Shown: positions 54,559-64,000, counted from the first letter of the stretch. The stretch: DNA of 64,000 nt from Gemmatimonadota bacterium (GCA_015664885.1 DQPL01000122.1:80177-144176); one strand, 5' to 3'. Made by a program: numbers and translations. Notes: generated by a model from the sequence alone, not told the origin.

Positions 54559-55791
54559 CTACGCCTTGAGCTTCTCTTCTTCTGGGTGCAGAACGAGCAG
54601 GGGCGCTACGCCGTGCTCGACGCTCTCTGGTGTGACCACCACCTCGCACACGTCGTTTCGCGACGGGATCTCGAACATGACGTCGCGCATGATGCCCTCT
54701 ATGATCGATCGCAGGCCCCGCGCGCCCGTCTTGCGCTCCATGGTCTTTTTCGCGATCGCCTTGATGGCCTCACGGTCGAAGGTGAGCCCGATGCCCTCAA
54801 GCTCGAACATCTTCTTGTACTGCTTCACGAGAGCGTTTTTGGGCTGTTCCAGGATGAGCGCGAGCGCCTCTTCATCCAGGTCGTCGAGGTGGACGGTCAC
54901 CGGGAGACGACCCACGAGCTCAGGGATCAGGCCGTAGCGCTGCAGATCTTCCGGCTCGACCCACTGCATGGTGTTGCCTTCCTTCCGTTCGACGTCCTCG
55001 CCGGCGAAGCCTATGCGACGTTTGCCGATGCGTCCTTCGACGATCTTTTCCAGCCCGTCGAAGGCTCCCCCGCAAATGAAGAGAATGTTGCGGGTATTGA
55101 TCTGGATGTACTCTTGCTGCGGATGCTTACGTCCGCCCTGAGGCGGCACGCTCGCCACCGTGCCTTCGAGGATCTTCAGCAGTGCCTGCTGTACGCCCTC
55201 CCCCGAGACGTCGCGCGTGATGGAGGGGTTCTCCGACTTGCGCGCGATCTTGTCCATCTCATCGATGTACACGATGCCGCGTTCGCATTCGGCGACGTTG
55301 AAGTCTGCCGCCTGTAGCAGCCTAACGAGAATGTTCTCGACGTCTTCGCCGACGTACCCGGCCTCCGTGAGCGTGGTCGCGTCTGCTATGGTGAAAGGCA
55401 CGTGCAGCATGCGTGCGAGCGTCAGCGCCAGCAGCGTCTTGCCCACGCCCGTCGGGCCCATGAGCAGGATGTTGGCCTTGTCGATCTCGACGTCGTCGAG
55501 AACGCCCTGGTGGTTGACCCGCTTGTAATGATTGTAGACGGAGACGGCCAACGTCTTCTTCGCCGCCTCCTGACCGATCACGTATTGGTCGAGGACCGCC
55601 TTGATCTCTTCCGGAGTCGGGCTGGGAACGGTTTGTTCCTGAGCTTCCCGCTCCTCCTCCTCCGCGAGGATCTCGTTGCAAAGGGAGATGCACTCGTTGC
55701 AGATGTAGACGTTCGGCCCGGAGATGAACTTCTTGACGCTCTCCTTGGACTTTCCGCAGAAGCTGCAGCGAAGGTGTTTGTCACTCGTCAT
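54559..55791 (-). CDS. clpX: ATP-dependent Clp protease ATP-binding subunit ClpX
   Basis: 410 residues. A zinc-binding N-terminus (LRCSFCGKS with [11 protein letters not shown]) for substrate and adaptor docking, Walker [12 protein letters not shown], the pore loop region [14 protein letters not shown], Walker [13 protein letters not shown], and an [16 protein letters not shown] sensor ([15 protein letters not shown]). It unfolds tagged proteins and feeds ClpP. It lies 21 bases after clpP on the minus strand; the order tig-clpP-clpX-lon is widespread in bacteria. Confidence 0.98.
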   Translation of the reverse strand: MTSDKHLRCSFCGKSKESVKKFISGPNVYICNECISLCNEILAEEEEREAQEQTVPSPTPEEIKAVLDQYVIGQEAAKKTLAVSVYNHYKRVNHQGVLDDVEIDKANILLMGPTGVGKTLLALTLARMLHVPFTIADATTLTEAGYVGEDVENILVRLLQAADFNVAECERGIVYIDEMDKIARKSENPSITRDVSGEGVQQALLKILEGTVASVPPQGGRKHPQQEYIQINTRNILFICGGAFDGLEKIVEGRIGKRRIGFAGEDVERKEGNTMQWVEPEDLQRYGLIPELVGRLPVTVHLDDLDEEALALILEQPKNALVKQYKKMFELEGIGLTFDREAIKAIAKKTMERKTGARGLRSIIEGIMRDVMFEIPSRNDVCEVVVTPESVEHGVAPLLVLHPEEEKLKA

Positions 55792-55812
55792 GGCTAAATA
55801 TCGCGCGTTCGG

Positions 55813-56442
55813 CTATTCGCCGCTATCCGAGTCCGCAGGTTTTCCCTCGGTCTGCGAAACTGGGCCTTCCAGGACATGGTCGATGAGACCGTATTCAACC
55901 GCCTCCACGGGGTCCATGAAGCGGTCGCGATCGACGTCGGATTGAACAGCCTCGACGGTCTGTCCCGTGTGCTTCGCGATGATTTCGTTGAGCCTTTGGC
56001 GCACGTGCAGAATCTCTCTGGCTGCGACTTCGATGTCGGCCGCGCTGCCTTGGAAGCCGCCGGACGGTTGGTGGATCATGATACGCGCATTCGGAAGCGC
56101 ATTCCGCTTGCCTTCCGCGCCCGCCGCTAGCAGCACCGCGCCCATGGAGGCTGCCATGCCCACACAGAAAGTGGACACGGGCGCCCGCAAGTGCTGGATG
56201 GTGTCGTAGATGGCCATGCCAGCGTAGACGCTCCCGCCCGGAGAGTTGATATACATGAAGATGTCGCGTTCCGGGTCTTCGGCGTCGAGAAAAAGCAGTT
56301 GGGCGAGGATGATGTTCGCCACGTCGTCGTTGATGCCACTGCCCAGGAAGACGATACGGTCCATGAGCAGCCGGCTGAAGATGTCGTAGCTGCGCTCGCC
56401 ACGGCTCGTGCGCTCGATCACGTAGGGTGGGTAAATCGGCAT
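55813..56442 (-). CDS. clpP: ATP-dependent Clp protease proteolytic subunit ClpP
   Basis: 209 residues. The catalytic Ser is in [15 protein letters not shown] near 97, His in [13 protein letters not shown] and Asp in VDRDRFMDP. The N-terminal [16 protein letters not shown] and [18 protein letters not shown] segments are standard. It forms the tetradecameric chamber that pairs with ClpX. It lies 32 bases after tig. The C-terminal tail is slightly longer and acidic ([10 protein letters not shown]). Confidence 0.98.
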   Translation of the reverse strand: MPIYPPYVIERTSRGERSYDIFSRLLMDRIVFLGSGINDDVANIILAQLLFLDAEDPERDIFMYINSPGGSVYAGMAIYDTIQHLRAPVSTFCVGMAASMGAVLLAAGAEGKRNALPNARIMIHQPSGGFQGSAADIEVAAREILHVRQRLNEIIAKHTGQTVEAVQSDVDRDRFMDPVEAVEYGLIDHVLEGPVSQTEGKPADSDSGE

Positions 56443-56474
56443 GTCAGTGCTCTAGTTCAGGGTGCCGTGCTGTT

Positions 56475-57746
56475 TCAAGGGGCTATGCTGTCGATGATCT
56501 CGGATTGTTCCTTCAGGAAGTCGAAGACCTTCCGCTCGGTGAGCTCGCGCTCGAGCATCTCCAGGCGGCCGGCTTTTTGCAGACTCGCATACACTTTCGC
56601 GGCCGTGCTGGCGTTGGCCTCGGCGATCTCTTCGACACGCGCGTCGATGTCGTCTTCGGTGGCCGCCAATCCTTGAGTATCGGCAACCTTCTCGATGATG
56701 AGAATGCGTTTGACCGCGCGCTCCGCCTCCACGCGGATCGAGGCGCGAATCTCCTCGAGCCGCTCCGGGTCGAGATTGGGCTGCTCGCCGATCACGCCGT
56801 CGGCGTAGCGATCGACCATGGATGCTGGAACCTCGAAGGGGTTGGCATCGAGCAGCATGTCTAGCAAGCGACCTCGCACGACGTTCTCGACTTCCTCGCC
56901 GGCCTCTTTGTCGAGGTCCTCACGAACCCGCGTCTTGAGGTTGTCCAGCGTCTCAAAATCTCCGACCTGTTTGGCCAAAGCGTCGTCTAGTTCCGGTAGC
57001 TCCTGGACCTTGCGGGCGACGAGGGTGATGTGGACGCGTTCGGTCTCGCCTCTGCGGGCTTTGTCCGGAGAATCCTCTGGGAAGGCAACGTCGAACTCGC
57101 CGGACGCGCCCGCCTCGAGTGACTTGATCGCGGTCTCGATATCGGGAAGCGCATCGCCCTGCCCGAGAAGGAACTCGTACTCTTTGCCTTCGTCCGTGGT
57201 TTCTCCCTCCACTTTCTTGATGCGCACGGCAACCAGGTCGCGATCCTCTGGCTGACCCTGCGCCACAGGCTTCCACGCTCCGTTCTGTTCCTGGATTCGG
57301 GCGAGCACCTTGTCGACGTGTTCGTCGTTCACCTCGGCCACCGGGCGCTCGATCGCGAAGCCACCTAGCCGACCGATTTCAATCTGCGGCTGGATGTCGA
57401 AGGAGATCGAGAATACGAGATCCTGCTCAGGCTCGTAGCTCAACTCCTGAATCTCTCCCTCGCTGATCGGTGTCAGGTCCTGTGCGGCCAGCGCGGTTCG
57501 GTACGCTTCGCCGACGAGCTTGTCGAGGGCCTCCTTACGGAGCGTGCCGCCGAAACGGGACTCGATCACCTTCGCGGGCACGCGGCCCTTTCTGAAGCCC
57601 TTCAAGCGAGCACGCGACGCCAACTGCTTGGCGGCACGTCTCTCTTCCTGTTGCACTACGGAGGCCGGGACGGTCACGCTCATACTACGGCGCCACCGCT
57701 CTTGCTCCTCAACGGACACCTGCAGGCTCGATGCGTCTACGGTCAT
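56475..57746 (-). CDS. tig: trigger factor
   Basis: 423 residues. The ribosome-binding tail near residue 45 reads GFRKGRVPAKVIESRFG, a clear trigger factor signature. The middle FKBP-like domain (about 150-235) includes VAVRIKKVEGETTDEG, and the C-terminal helical arms follow (EVPASMVDRYADGVIG). It shields nascent chains at the ribosome exit. It heads the minus-strand tig-clpP-clpX unit, 45 bases after the tRNA-Leu gene. Confidence 0.96.
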   Translation of the reverse strand: MTVDASSLQVSVEEQERWRRSMSVTVPASVVQQEERRAAKQLASRARLKGFRKGRVPAKVIESRFGGTLRKEALDKLVGEAYRTALAAQDLTPISEGEIQELSYEPEQDLVFSISFDIQPQIEIGRLGGFAIERPVAEVNDEHVDKVLARIQEQNGAWKPVAQGQPEDRDLVAVRIKKVEGETTDEGKEYEFLLGQGDALPDIETAIKSLEAGASGEFDVAFPEDSPDKARRGETERVHITLVARKVQELPELDDALAKQVGDFETLDNLKTRVREDLDKEAGEEVENVVRGRLLDMLLDANPFEVPASMVDRYADGVIGEQPNLDPERLEEIRASIRVEAERAVKRILIIEKVADTQGLAATEDDIDARVEEIAEANASTAAKVYASLQKAGRLEMLERELTERKVFDFLKEQSEIIDSIAP

Positions 57747-57791
57747 ACCCTCACGGGGGCTAGGGAGTCAGCGTTCAGGGAGCCCCGAAAA

Positions 57792-57874
57792 TGCGAAAGG
57801 GGGGACTCGAACCCCCACGGCTTTTAGCCACGGGATCCTAAATCCCGCGCGTCTACCAATTCCGCCACTTTCGC
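57792..57874 (-). tRNA. tRNA-Leu, anticodon UAG
   Basis: An 83-base cloverleaf on the minus strand. The acceptor stem is GCGAAAG paired with CTTTCGC plus discriminator A; the anticodon stem CGGGA/TCCCG encloses TTTAGGA (anticodon UAG, reading CUN leucine codons). A long variable arm (class II) precedes a T arm with GGTTCGAGTCC. The 3' CCA is not encoded. It stands alone between tig and the HtrA-type gene. Confidence 0.95.
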
Positions 57875-57944
57875 AAGGCTCGGGAAAAGATAAACCCGTG
57901 GCCGAGAGGGGTTCAACGGCAGCGCTTCTTCTCGGAACGAGCAA

Positions 57945-57971
57945 GCGCGGGCGACCTACCGCCGCCCGCGC
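57945..57971 (-). terminator. hairpin after the HtrA-type protease gene
   Basis: GCGCGGGCG and CGCCCGCGC form a nine-pair stem with a nine-base loop, about 30 bases past the protease stop. On the minus strand it is followed by TTGCTCG, with no T-run. The gap before it holds two direct copies of CCCACACGTC (57979-58002). Confidence 0.5.
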
Positions 57972-58002
57972 CTACAACCCACACGTCAACCCACACGTCG
58001 AT

Positions 58003-59556
58003 CTAGTTCGGCATGCGTACGTTGACGACTCGAACGTCGCCGGTATTGTCCTCAAAGTGTAGTGACACGATCTGGTCGCCGCCTACGTCGTCAAGCGCCA
58101 GGCGCACATCGTCCGGCGTTTCGATCACGCGATCCTGGACCTGAACGAGCCTCTGTCCGACATAGCCCCCCAAGCGGCGTCGATCCGCCGGACTGCCGCG
58201 AGCGACTTGCGTGAGAAGGACTCCACGAGCTCGTTCGAATCTCCACATCTGTGCCAGCTCGGCGTCCATGGTCTCGACGTTGATGCCCAGGCGTTCCTCG
58301 GCGTGGACGGCGCGGTCTGCGACCACGGTCGCGATCTCGTTGATCGGTGCCTCGTCCAGCCTGAGCTGGACGTCGATCGGACGGGAGTCCCGATACACGG
58401 TCACGGTCACTCGGTCACCAGGCCGATGTTGCGCGATGCGCGCCTGGAGTTCGGCGACGTAGCCGACCGGGTTGCCTTCGAGTGCCACGATCACGTCCTC
58501 GGGCTGCAGTTGCCCGGCTGCGGGGCCCCCGGCGGTGATCGTCTGTACGAGGATGCCCGAGACCGACGGCAGTCCGTACACTTCCGCGTCTTCCGCGGTT
58601 GCGTCCGCGATACCCACGCCCATTCGAGGTCGCTTCACGTGCCCATACTCTATCAGGTCTTCCATGACGCGCCGCGCGAGGTTGATCGGGATCGCGAAGC
58701 CGTAGCCCTGATACACGCCCGTTTCAGACGCGATGGCTGAGTTGATGCCGACGACCTGGCCCCTGAGGTTCACCATGGGGCCGCCCGAGTTACCGGGGTT
58801 GATAACCGCGTCGGTCTGAATGAAGTCCTCGATCGCGAAGCCCGCTGCATCCGGGCCATACCGCGGATCGTTGTATAGGTCGTTCTGTAGCAGTGACAAT
58901 CCCCGTCCGAGCGCGCTGACGATTCCAGCGGTCACCGTGAAATCGAGCTGGGCCGAGCGGCCAATCCCGGGGTTCCCAATTGCCAGAATCCACTCGCCGA
59001 CCCTGGTCTCGTCCGAATCGCCTAACGACATCGCTGGCAGTGGCTCTTCGACGTCGATCTTGAGCACTGCGACATCCGTGAACGGGTCATTCCCGACAAT
59101 CTGAGCCGTGAAGTAGCTGCGGTCCGGGAAATAGACCGTGACTTGGTCCGCGCCCTTGACTACGTGGTTGTTCGTCAGGATGTAACCGTCGGGGGACACC
59201 ACGAAACCACTGCCCCCGGCGACCACCCCCTGCGACGGAGGTTGCCGTCGATCCCGAGGGTTGTCGAAGAAGCCCCGCAGCCCTTCCGGAATCTGCTGCC
59301 TGGTCTGGGGCGCCGGACGCCGGGCTTCGATCCGCACCACCGCGGGCGTCACCGCATCCGCCAGATTCGTGAAGGCCTGACTGAGGTCCAGCGCCGGCTG
59401 TACGGCCTCGGCGGCCACCTGTGGTGCCTCGTTGACCGTCGGCATCGCGTAGGACGGACTGGTCCAGCCGAGTCCGCTGGCCATTCCCAGACCAAAGACG
59501 AACACGACCGCGCTGTAGAAAACCACTTTGGTCTTGGTACGAAGGGGGTCGTACAT
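58003..59556 (-). CDS. HtrA/DegP-type periplasmic serine protease with two PDZ domains
   Basis: 517 residues from ATG 59556, preceded by GGGAGA. A single N-terminal helix (VVFYSAVVFVFGLGMASGLGW) is a signal-anchor or uncleaved signal. The trypsin-like domain has His in ILTNNHVVKG near 131, Asp in PFTDVAVLKID near 160 and Ser in INPGNSGGPMVN near 254. PDZ1 (about 320-400) and PDZ2 (about 420-515) follow. It degrades or refolds misfolded envelope proteins. A Pro/Gln/Arg-rich loop (RRQPPSQGVV) precedes the protease strands. It lies downstream of dnaK but is separated from it by two strong hairpins. Confidence 0.94.
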   Translation of the reverse strand: MYDPLRTKTKVVFYSAVVFVFGLGMASGLGWTSPSYAMPTVNEAPQVAAEAVQPALDLSQAFTNLADAVTPAVVRIEARRPAPQTRQQIPEGLRGFFDNPRDRRQPPSQGVVAGGSGFVVSPDGYILTNNHVVKGADQVTVYFPDRSYFTAQIVGNDPFTDVAVLKIDVEEPLPAMSLGDSDETRVGEWILAIGNPGIGRSAQLDFTVTAGIVSALGRGLSLLQNDLYNDPRYGPDAAGFAIEDFIQTDAVINPGNSGGPMVNLRGQVVGINSAIASETGVYQGYGFAIPINLARRVMEDLIEYGHVKRPRMGVGIADATAEDAEVYGLPSVSGILVQTITAGGPAAGQLQPEDVIVALEGNPVGYVAELQARIAQHRPGDRVTVTVYRDSRPIDVQLRLDEAPINEIATVVADRAVHAEERLGINVETMDAELAQMWRFERARGVLLTQVARGSPADRRRLGGYVGQRLVQVQDRVIETPDDVRLALDDVGGDQIVSLHFEDNTGDVRVVNVRMPN

Positions 59557-59629
59557 CTCGGCGCTCTCCCGAATCTTTCTGAATATGGTGATCGGCCCAG
59601 GTCCAGAGCCGGAGTATGCTGCTACACGG

Positions 59630-59654
59630 GAAGGCCGGACCCGGTCCGGCCTTC
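59630..59654. terminator. perfect hairpin between dnaK and the HtrA-type gene
   Basis: GAAGGCCGGAC and GTCCGGCCTTC pair over 11 bases with a three-base loop. It lies 74 bases before the HtrA-type ATG and can form on either strand. It may separate the dnaK transcript from the protease gene or form a leader structure. Confidence 0.55.
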
Positions 59655-59677
59655 TACACCTGTTTGAGATGCGCCAC

Positions 59678-59707
59678 GAGGGGCGCCGGGTTGCCCCAGC
59701 GCCCCTC
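59678..59707 (-). terminator. dnaK: hairpin directly after dnaK
   Basis: GAGGGGCGC and GCGCCCCTC form nine pairs around an inner GGG/CCC loop, 18 bases past the dnaK stop. No T-run follows on the minus strand. The very high stability suggests transcript protection or Rho-assisted termination. Confidence 0.55.
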
Positions 59708-59725
59708 CATCGCATGAGACGCTAG

Positions 59726-61690
59726 CTACGCCTCTTCATCTACGATCTCGTAGTCGGCCTCGACGACGTCATCGTCGGCGGCGCTATCCGATGCGCCCTC
59801 TTCGTCGCCGCCCTCCTCCGAGCTTTCGCCATCCGCATCGTCGTCCCCGTCCGCGTCTTCGTCCTTGGCGGATTCTGCTTCTGCCGCCTGAGACTGATAC
59901 ATCTCCTGCCCCGCGGCGCTGAACGCCTGCATCAACTCATCGCGGGCGGAGTTGAGCGTGGTGAGATCATCGCCCTTGAGCGCCTCTTTGGCCTGTCCGA
60001 CCGCCCCGTCGAGACGCTCCTTGGTGTCTTCTGACACCATGTCGCCCCACTCGGCCGTATCCTTCTCGACCTGATAGACGAGCGAGTCGAGCTGGTTGCG
60101 GGACTCGACCTTCTCCCTGAGCTCTTCGTCCTCGCCGGCGTGCTCTTCGGCGTCCTTGACCATGCGCTCGATTTCGGCGTCTGAGAGCCCGCTCGACGCT
60201 TCGATGCGGATCTTCTGCTCCTTGCCCGTAGCCCTATCCTTGGCCGACACGTGCAGGATGCCGTTTGCATCGATATCGAACGTCACTTCGACCTGAGGCA
60301 TGCCGCGCGGTCCCGGCGGAATTCCGGTCAGCTGGAATTTGCCGATGGTCTTGTTGTCCACCGCCATCTTGCGCTCACCCTGCAGCACATGGATCTCGAC
60401 CGTGGTCTGGTTGTCCTCCGCGGTGGAGAACACTTCGGCCTTCTTTGTCGGGATCGTCGTGTTTCGCTCGATGAGCGCCGTCATGACGCCGCCCAGCGTC
60501 TCGATTCCCAGCGAAAGGGGAGTCACGTCCAGCAGGAGCACGTCGGTGACGTCACCGGCTAGTACGCCACCCTGGATGGCGGCGCCGACGGCGACGACTT
60601 CGTCCGGGTTCACGCCCTTGTGCGGGTCCTTACCGAAGAACTCGGTCACGACCTCCTGCAGCTTGGGAATCCGCGTCGAACCGCCAACGAGGATGACCTC
60701 GTCGATGTCGTCGGTCGTCAGCCCGGCGTCCTCGAGCGCCATCTTCATGGGCGGGATGGTCCGCTGAATCAGGTCGTCCACGAGCTGCTCGAACTTGGAC
60801 CTCGAGAGGCTGTAGTTTAGGTGCTTGGGACCGTCCTGGGTCGCCGTGATGAAGGGCAGGTTGATGTCCGATGTCATCGTCGTGGACAGCTCCATCTTCG
60901 CCTTCTCGGCGGCCTCTTTCAGGCGCTGAAGCGCCATCGAGTCCTGCGCGAGGTCGATGCCCTGATCCTTCTTGAACTCCTGAACGAGCCAGTTGATGAC
61001 GCGCTGGTCGAAGTCGTCACCTCCCAGGTGAGTGTCACCATTGGTCGACTTGACCTCGAAGACCCCGTCGCCGAGCTCGAGAACCGAGATGTCGTACGTG
61101 CCTCCACCGAGGTCGAAGACCGCGATCTTCTCCTCGACCTTCTTGTCGAGGCCGTAAGCGAGCGCGGCCGCGGTCGGCTCGTTGATGATACGCAGCACCT
61201 CGAGGCCCGCGATCTTGCCTGCGTCCTTGGTCGCCTGTCGCTGCGCATCGTTGAAGTAGGCGGGGACCGTAATGACCGCCTGGCTCACCTTCGTGCCCAG
61301 GTAGTCTTCGGCGGTCTGCCGCATCTTTTGCAGGATCATCGCGCTGATCTCGGGCGGCGTGAACGTCTTGTCCGCGTTCGGGATCTTCACGGTCACGCGA
61401 CCCTTGGCGTCGTGGCCCACGTCGTACGGGACGAGCTTCTCTTCCTCCGCGACCTCGTCGTGTTTGCGACCCATGAAGCGCTTGATCGAGAACACAGTGT
61501 TCTCGGGGTTCGTGATCGCCTGGCGCCGCGCGACCTGACCGACGAGGCGCTCACCGTCCTTCGTGTGCGCGACGACCGAGGGGGTCGTGCGTCCTCCCTC
61601 TGAGTTGGGGATCACGACGGGCTCACCACCCTCCATGACTGCCACCACCGAGTTAGTGGTTCCCAGGTCGATCCCGATGACTTTGCCCAT
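59726..61690 (-). CDS. dnaK: molecular chaperone DnaK (Hsp70)
   Basis: 654 residues. The ATPase domain has [52 protein letters not shown] and [12 protein letters not shown]; the substrate domain follows with [20 protein letters not shown]. The C-terminus is extremely acidic ([21 protein letters not shown]), longer than in E. coli. The ATG has AGAGGAGAG upstream. grpE and dnaJ are not adjacent. The 231 bases upstream hold palindromes but no CIRCE. Confidence 0.98.
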   Translation of the reverse strand: MGKVIGIDLGTTNSVVAVMEGGEPVVIPNSEGGRTTPSVVAHTKDGERLVGQVARRQAITNPENTVFSIKRFMGRKHDEVAEEEKLVPYDVGHDAKGRVTVKIPNADKTFTPPEISAMILQKMRQTAEDYLGTKVSQAVITVPAYFNDAQRQATKDAGKIAGLEVLRIINEPTAAALAYGLDKKVEEKIAVFDLGGGTYDISVLELGDGVFEVKSTNGDTHLGGDDFDQRVINWLVQEFKKDQGIDLAQDSMALQRLKEAAEKAKMELSTTMTSDINLPFITATQDGPKHLNYSLSRSKFEQLVDDLIQRTIPPMKMALEDAGLTTDDIDEVILVGGSTRIPKLQEVVTEFFGKDPHKGVNPDEVVAVGAAIQGGVLAGDVTDVLLLDVTPLSLGIETLGGVMTALIERNTTIPTKKAEVFSTAEDNQTTVEIHVLQGERKMAVDNKTIGKFQLTGIPPGPRGMPQVEVTFDIDANGILHVSAKDRATGKEQKIRIEASSGLSDAEIERMVKDAEEHAGEDEELREKVESRNQLDSLVYQVEKDTAEWGDMVSEDTKERLDGAVGQAKEALKGDDLTTLNSARDELMQAFSAAGQEMYQSQAAEAESAKDEDADGDDDADGESSEEGGDEEGASDSAADDDVVEADYEIVDEEA

Positions 61691-61921
61691 GCTCTCCTCT
61701 TCTCGTTGCTGTTGGAGCTCCGGGGGCCGGTCGGCTCCCTGCGAGCGAGCGATCTATTTGGAAGCGCCGGCCAATGGCCAGCCGATGTGCGCGGTCCGTA
61801 ACGAACTGGCGACACGGCACGAGAAGTGCAATCCCCATGCCGGTAGGATGGGCCGAAAGGCCGCCGCTATGGCGGTCTTATGGAACAAATACTGCCAAAA
61901 TGGCATGTCCCGGGACCCGAT
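61691..61921 (-). promoter_or_regulatory. dnaK: dnaK upstream region with palindromes
   Basis: Gene-less. TGCCAAAATGGCA (61893-61905) is a perfect 5-3-5 inverted repeat. CCGCCgctatGGCGG (61861-61875) and GGCCgaaaGGCC (61852-61863) are two more short hairpins. On the minus strand these lie 150-215 bases before the dnaK ATG. No CIRCE element and no convincing sigma-32 promoter were found. The first palindrome is the best operator candidate. Confidence 0.4.
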
Positions 61922-62464
61922 CTAGTCGGGTGGCGGCAGGAGTCGAAGTCGCAGCGTCTGTAACAGCCGGTCCTGGTCGACTCCCGATTCGTTACTACTC
62001 AGCACGATCGGGGTCCCGGACGTGCGCAGGTTGATGCGCGCGGCCAGGCGCCGGAGCGGGCCGTGGCGCTGGAGGAGTGCATCGGCGTCGACGACATCGA
62101 TCGCGACGTTGTTCTGCTTGAGTGTGCGCGCTCCGGTCACTTCGGACCAGGGGATCGTCAGGCCGGCCACCTCGATTCCGTCGGGCGAGAGCACCAACGA
62201 GGGGTGTCTGGAGATGAGGCTTCGTGCGCCGGCCGCGCCAACGGCGAGCCATAGGGCGCCGCAAGCCCAGGCGAAGGGCTTGATGGGTATGATGGAGAAG
62301 AGAAAGAACGGGAGTCCGTCCATGGCTTCGACGGCGTCGGGACCCAGAATCTCACCGAGCCAGAACAGCAGAACCGCTACAACGACGCCTAGGACGACCT
62401 AGAAGGTCGCGAGGCCCCAGTGAGGCCTGAATTCGAGCCGTTCGATGGAGTCGGCGTCGGTCAT
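61922..62464 (-). pseudogene. PH-like-domain membrane protein with an in-frame TAG at codon 22
   Basis: Reading from ATG 62464, the frame gives MTDADSIERLEFRPHWGLATF, then TAG (62401-62399), then VVLGVVVAVLLFWLGEILG as a first membrane helix, a second helix (FAWACGALWLAVGAAG), and a bacterial PH-like domain (LVLSPDGIEVAGLTIPWSEV to LQTLRLRLL). The two halves are in the same frame and make one sensible protein, so a sense codon seems to have become TAG. Translation could restart at ATG 62323, giving 133 residues without the first helix. I cannot tell whether that product works. The family (STM3941/DUF-type membrane PH proteins) has no assigned role. Confidence 0.6.
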
Positions 62465-62630
62465 CTGGGGGTCTCGGTCCTGGGCGCGAGGAATGCCCTC
62501 AAGATACGGTGACGAGCCGGTAACTGTTCACGCGAATTGCAAGTGGATCCAATCGTGACGGCTGGTGGCGAGCGCGCGCGCGGCTGATATTGCGCCGACT
62601 CGACCCACCGCCCATTGGGACTTTGCCTGA

Positions 62631-64000
62631 ATGAACCGACCCAGTTCGAGAATCGCCGTCCTATGGACGTGCGCCGCGATCCTGCTCGTCACCGGTGCCT
62701 GGGCGTCACTCGGTGCCGAGCCCGCATCGGTGACGCCGACCGCCGAGATTCAGGCCAGTGCCCAGATCAGCGTTCCGCAGGGCGCGCTCGACACGCCGTT
62801 GCTCGACCGGCTGCGTTCGGTGCTCGGACTCTTCCTGTTGGCGTTCGCGGCTTGGCTCATGAGCGTCGATCGCAAGAACATCGCCTGGCGCGTGGTGATC
62901 TGGGGCATCTCACTGCAAATCCTCTTCGCCTTCCTGATACTGAAGACGCCCGTGGGAGGCGCGGTTTTCGGAGTGATGAACGACGTCGTCATCGCGTTGC
63001 TCGGGTTCACTGTGGAAGGCGCGAGGTTCATCTTCGGCGACCTCGTCTACAACAATGTCCCGGTGGGCGCGGGGACAGTGGGCCAGGGCGATTTTGCGGC
63101 CACGCCGGGTCAGGTAGCGAATACCGGCGCGTTCTTCGCGTTCAACGTACTGCCGACGATCATCTTCTTTTCGTCGCTGATGACGGTGCTGTACCACCTA
63201 GGCGTGATGCAAGTCGCAGTGAAGGGCGTGGCCTTCGTCATGCAGAGGACGATGAAGACTTCGGGTGCGGAGACGTTGTCCGCGGCAGGCAACATCTTCG
63301 TAGGCCAGACCGAAGCTCCGCTGTTGATCAAGCCGTTCATCGATCGCATGACAAATTCGGAACTGATGGCGGTAATGACCGGTGGTTTCGCGACTGTCGC
63401 GGGAGGTGTACTCGCCGCTTACGTGGGAATCCTGCTGGCCTATTTCCCCGATATCGCGGGCCACCTCATGGCCGCATCGGTGATGTCTGCTCCCGCCGCG
63501 CTCGTGATCGCCAAGCTGATGTATCCGGAGAGCGAAACGCCGGAGACGGCGGGGAAACTCGGGGTCGACATCGAGAAAGCCGATGTAAACGTCATCGATG
63601 CGGCCGCGCGCGGGGCTTCGGAGGGTCTCTATTTGGCGCTCAACGTCGGCGCGATGCTGCTGGCCTTCATGGCGTTGGTGTACTTGATGAACGGCATCCT
63701 CGGGTGGGTCGGTGGCCTCGTCGGACTCGAGGCGCTCACCTTCGAATGGTTGCTCGGATGGCTGCTGGCGCCGCTCGCTTGGCTGATGGGCGTGCCGTGG
63801 GTGGACGCGCCGGTGATTGCGTCCCTTATGGGCGTGAAGACGGTGCTCAACGAGTTCGTCGCCTACTTCCAGCTTGCCGCGATGCTCGGAGGTGAGCACC
63901 AACTGCAGCCGCGCTCGATCGTCATTGCCACGTACGCGCTCTCCGGGTTCGCGAACTTCTCGTCGATTGCGATTCAGCTCGGAGGCATCGGGGGTATCGC
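62631..64000 (+). CDS. nupC: NupC-type concentrative nucleoside transporter, N-terminal part
   Basis: The frame from ATG 62631 stays open to the end of the window: 456 codons are present and the stop is outside. An N-terminal signal-like segment (AVLWTCAAILLVTGAWASLG) is followed by hydrophobic helices. CNT signatures are VNxPVGxG-like spacing before ATPGQVANTGAFFAFNVLPTI, then SAAGNIFVGQTEAPLLIKPFI and ALSGFANFSSIAIQLGGIGG at the right edge. These form the nucleoside- and sodium-binding hairpins. It imports nucleosides with a cation. The N-terminal extension beyond the core is longer than in E. coli NupC. Confidence 0.93.
   Translation, partial: MNRPSSRIAVLWTCAAILLVTGAWASLGAEPASVTPTAEIQASAQISVPQGALDTPLLDRLRSVLGLFLLAFAAWLMSVDRKNIAWRVVIWGISLQILFAFLILKTPVGGAVFGVMNDVVIALLGFTVEGARFIFGDLVYNNVPVGAGTVGQGDFAATPGQVANTGAFFAFNVLPTIIFFSSLMTVLYHLGVMQVAVKGVAFVMQRTMKTSGAETLSAAGNIFVGQTEAPLLIKPFIDRMTNSELMAVMTGGFATVAGGVLAAYVGILLAYFPDIAGHLMAASVMSAPAALVIAKLMYPESETPETAGKLGVDIEKADVNVIDAAARGASEGLYLALNVGAMLLAFMALVYLMNGILGWVGGLVGLEALTFEWLLGWLLAPLAWLMGVPWVDAPVIASLMGVKTVLNEFVAYFQLAAMLGGEHQLQPRSIVIATYALSGFANFSSIAIQLGGIGGI

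Noticed and set aside
61691..61921. CIRCE element upstream of dnaK
   Set aside because: No TTAGCACTC or GAGTGCTAA-like arms are present.
37098..62401. Recoding of TAG as a sense codon in this genome
   Set aside because: Well-conserved genes here end in TAG (for example the MTHFR-like gene at 1285 and the DapF-like gene at 8042), so TAG is a normal stop; nonsense mutation is simpler.
62615..63895. 426-codon Arg-rich frame at the right end
   Set aside because: It overlaps the NupC gene in another frame; NupC has clear transporter motifs and runs off the window.
1..64000. CRISPR array, toxin-antitoxin pair, restriction or other defence island
   Set aside because: No regularly spaced repeats and no recognisable defence, phage or transposase genes were seen on either strand.

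Overview
The window is about 63% GC and carries almost only chromosomal genes of a Gram-negative, lipopolysaccharide-bearing bacterium: LptF/LptG, a TonB-dependent receptor and a 2,039-residue SprA-like outer-membrane protein. SprA outside Bacteroidota, together with the high GC, the bifunctional homocysteine methyltransferase/MTHFR and the degenerate NtrC-type regulator, best fits a Gemmatimonadota-type organism. This assignment is inference; no rRNA is present.

Layout. 1-8042: the end of an aminopeptidase P gene, an MTHFR-like gene, then a bifunctional HMT/MTHFR and MetH on the minus strand behind a leader with a terminator hairpin, and a divergent DapF-like gene. 8080-16811: lptF-lptG divergent from sprA. 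16874-21410: a decaying accessory stretch with a comEA/aldolase fusion remnant, a YceI and FMN-dehydrogenase pair, a frameshifted PQQ sugar dehydrogenase, a propeller-protein tail and a small membrane protein. 21777-25446: TonB-dependent receptor and TSUP permease. 25526-28007: ahcY behind a SahR-like ArsR/methyltransferase regulator. 28156-36664: desaturase, AGCS symporter, BtpA, DinB, Mn-type superoxide dismutase, LysM protein, flavin reductase-like protein and GT2 glycosyltransferase. 36672-37820: a rearranged pilin locus, with a broken GT-C gene, an intact pilin and a truncated prepilin. 37929-50735: a tightly coupled run aroC-aroK-topA-trmFO-xerC-hslV-hslU-argF-gcvT-mog-regulator, mostly with 1-4 base overlaps. 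50753-57746 (minus): tig-clpP-clpX-lon-engB-lipoprotein. 57792-61690: tRNA-Leu(UAG), an HtrA-type protease and dnaK. 61922-64000: a PH-like membrane protein interrupted by TAG, and a NupC nucleoside transporter running off the end.

How genes fit together. The methyl cycle recurs: an MTHFR-like protein, HMT/MTHFR, MetH, SahH with its likely regulator, and the glycine-cleavage T protein. Protein quality control is concentrated on the right (HslVU, ClpXP, Lon, trigger factor, HtrA, DnaK).

The most unusual items are the attenuator-like metH leader, a DapF homologue with both catalytic cysteines replaced by serine, a Tat-exported FMN dehydrogenase with a CxxCH motif in its variable loop, and the rearranged pilin locus. 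No CRISPR array, prophage, insertion sequence or obvious defence island was seen.
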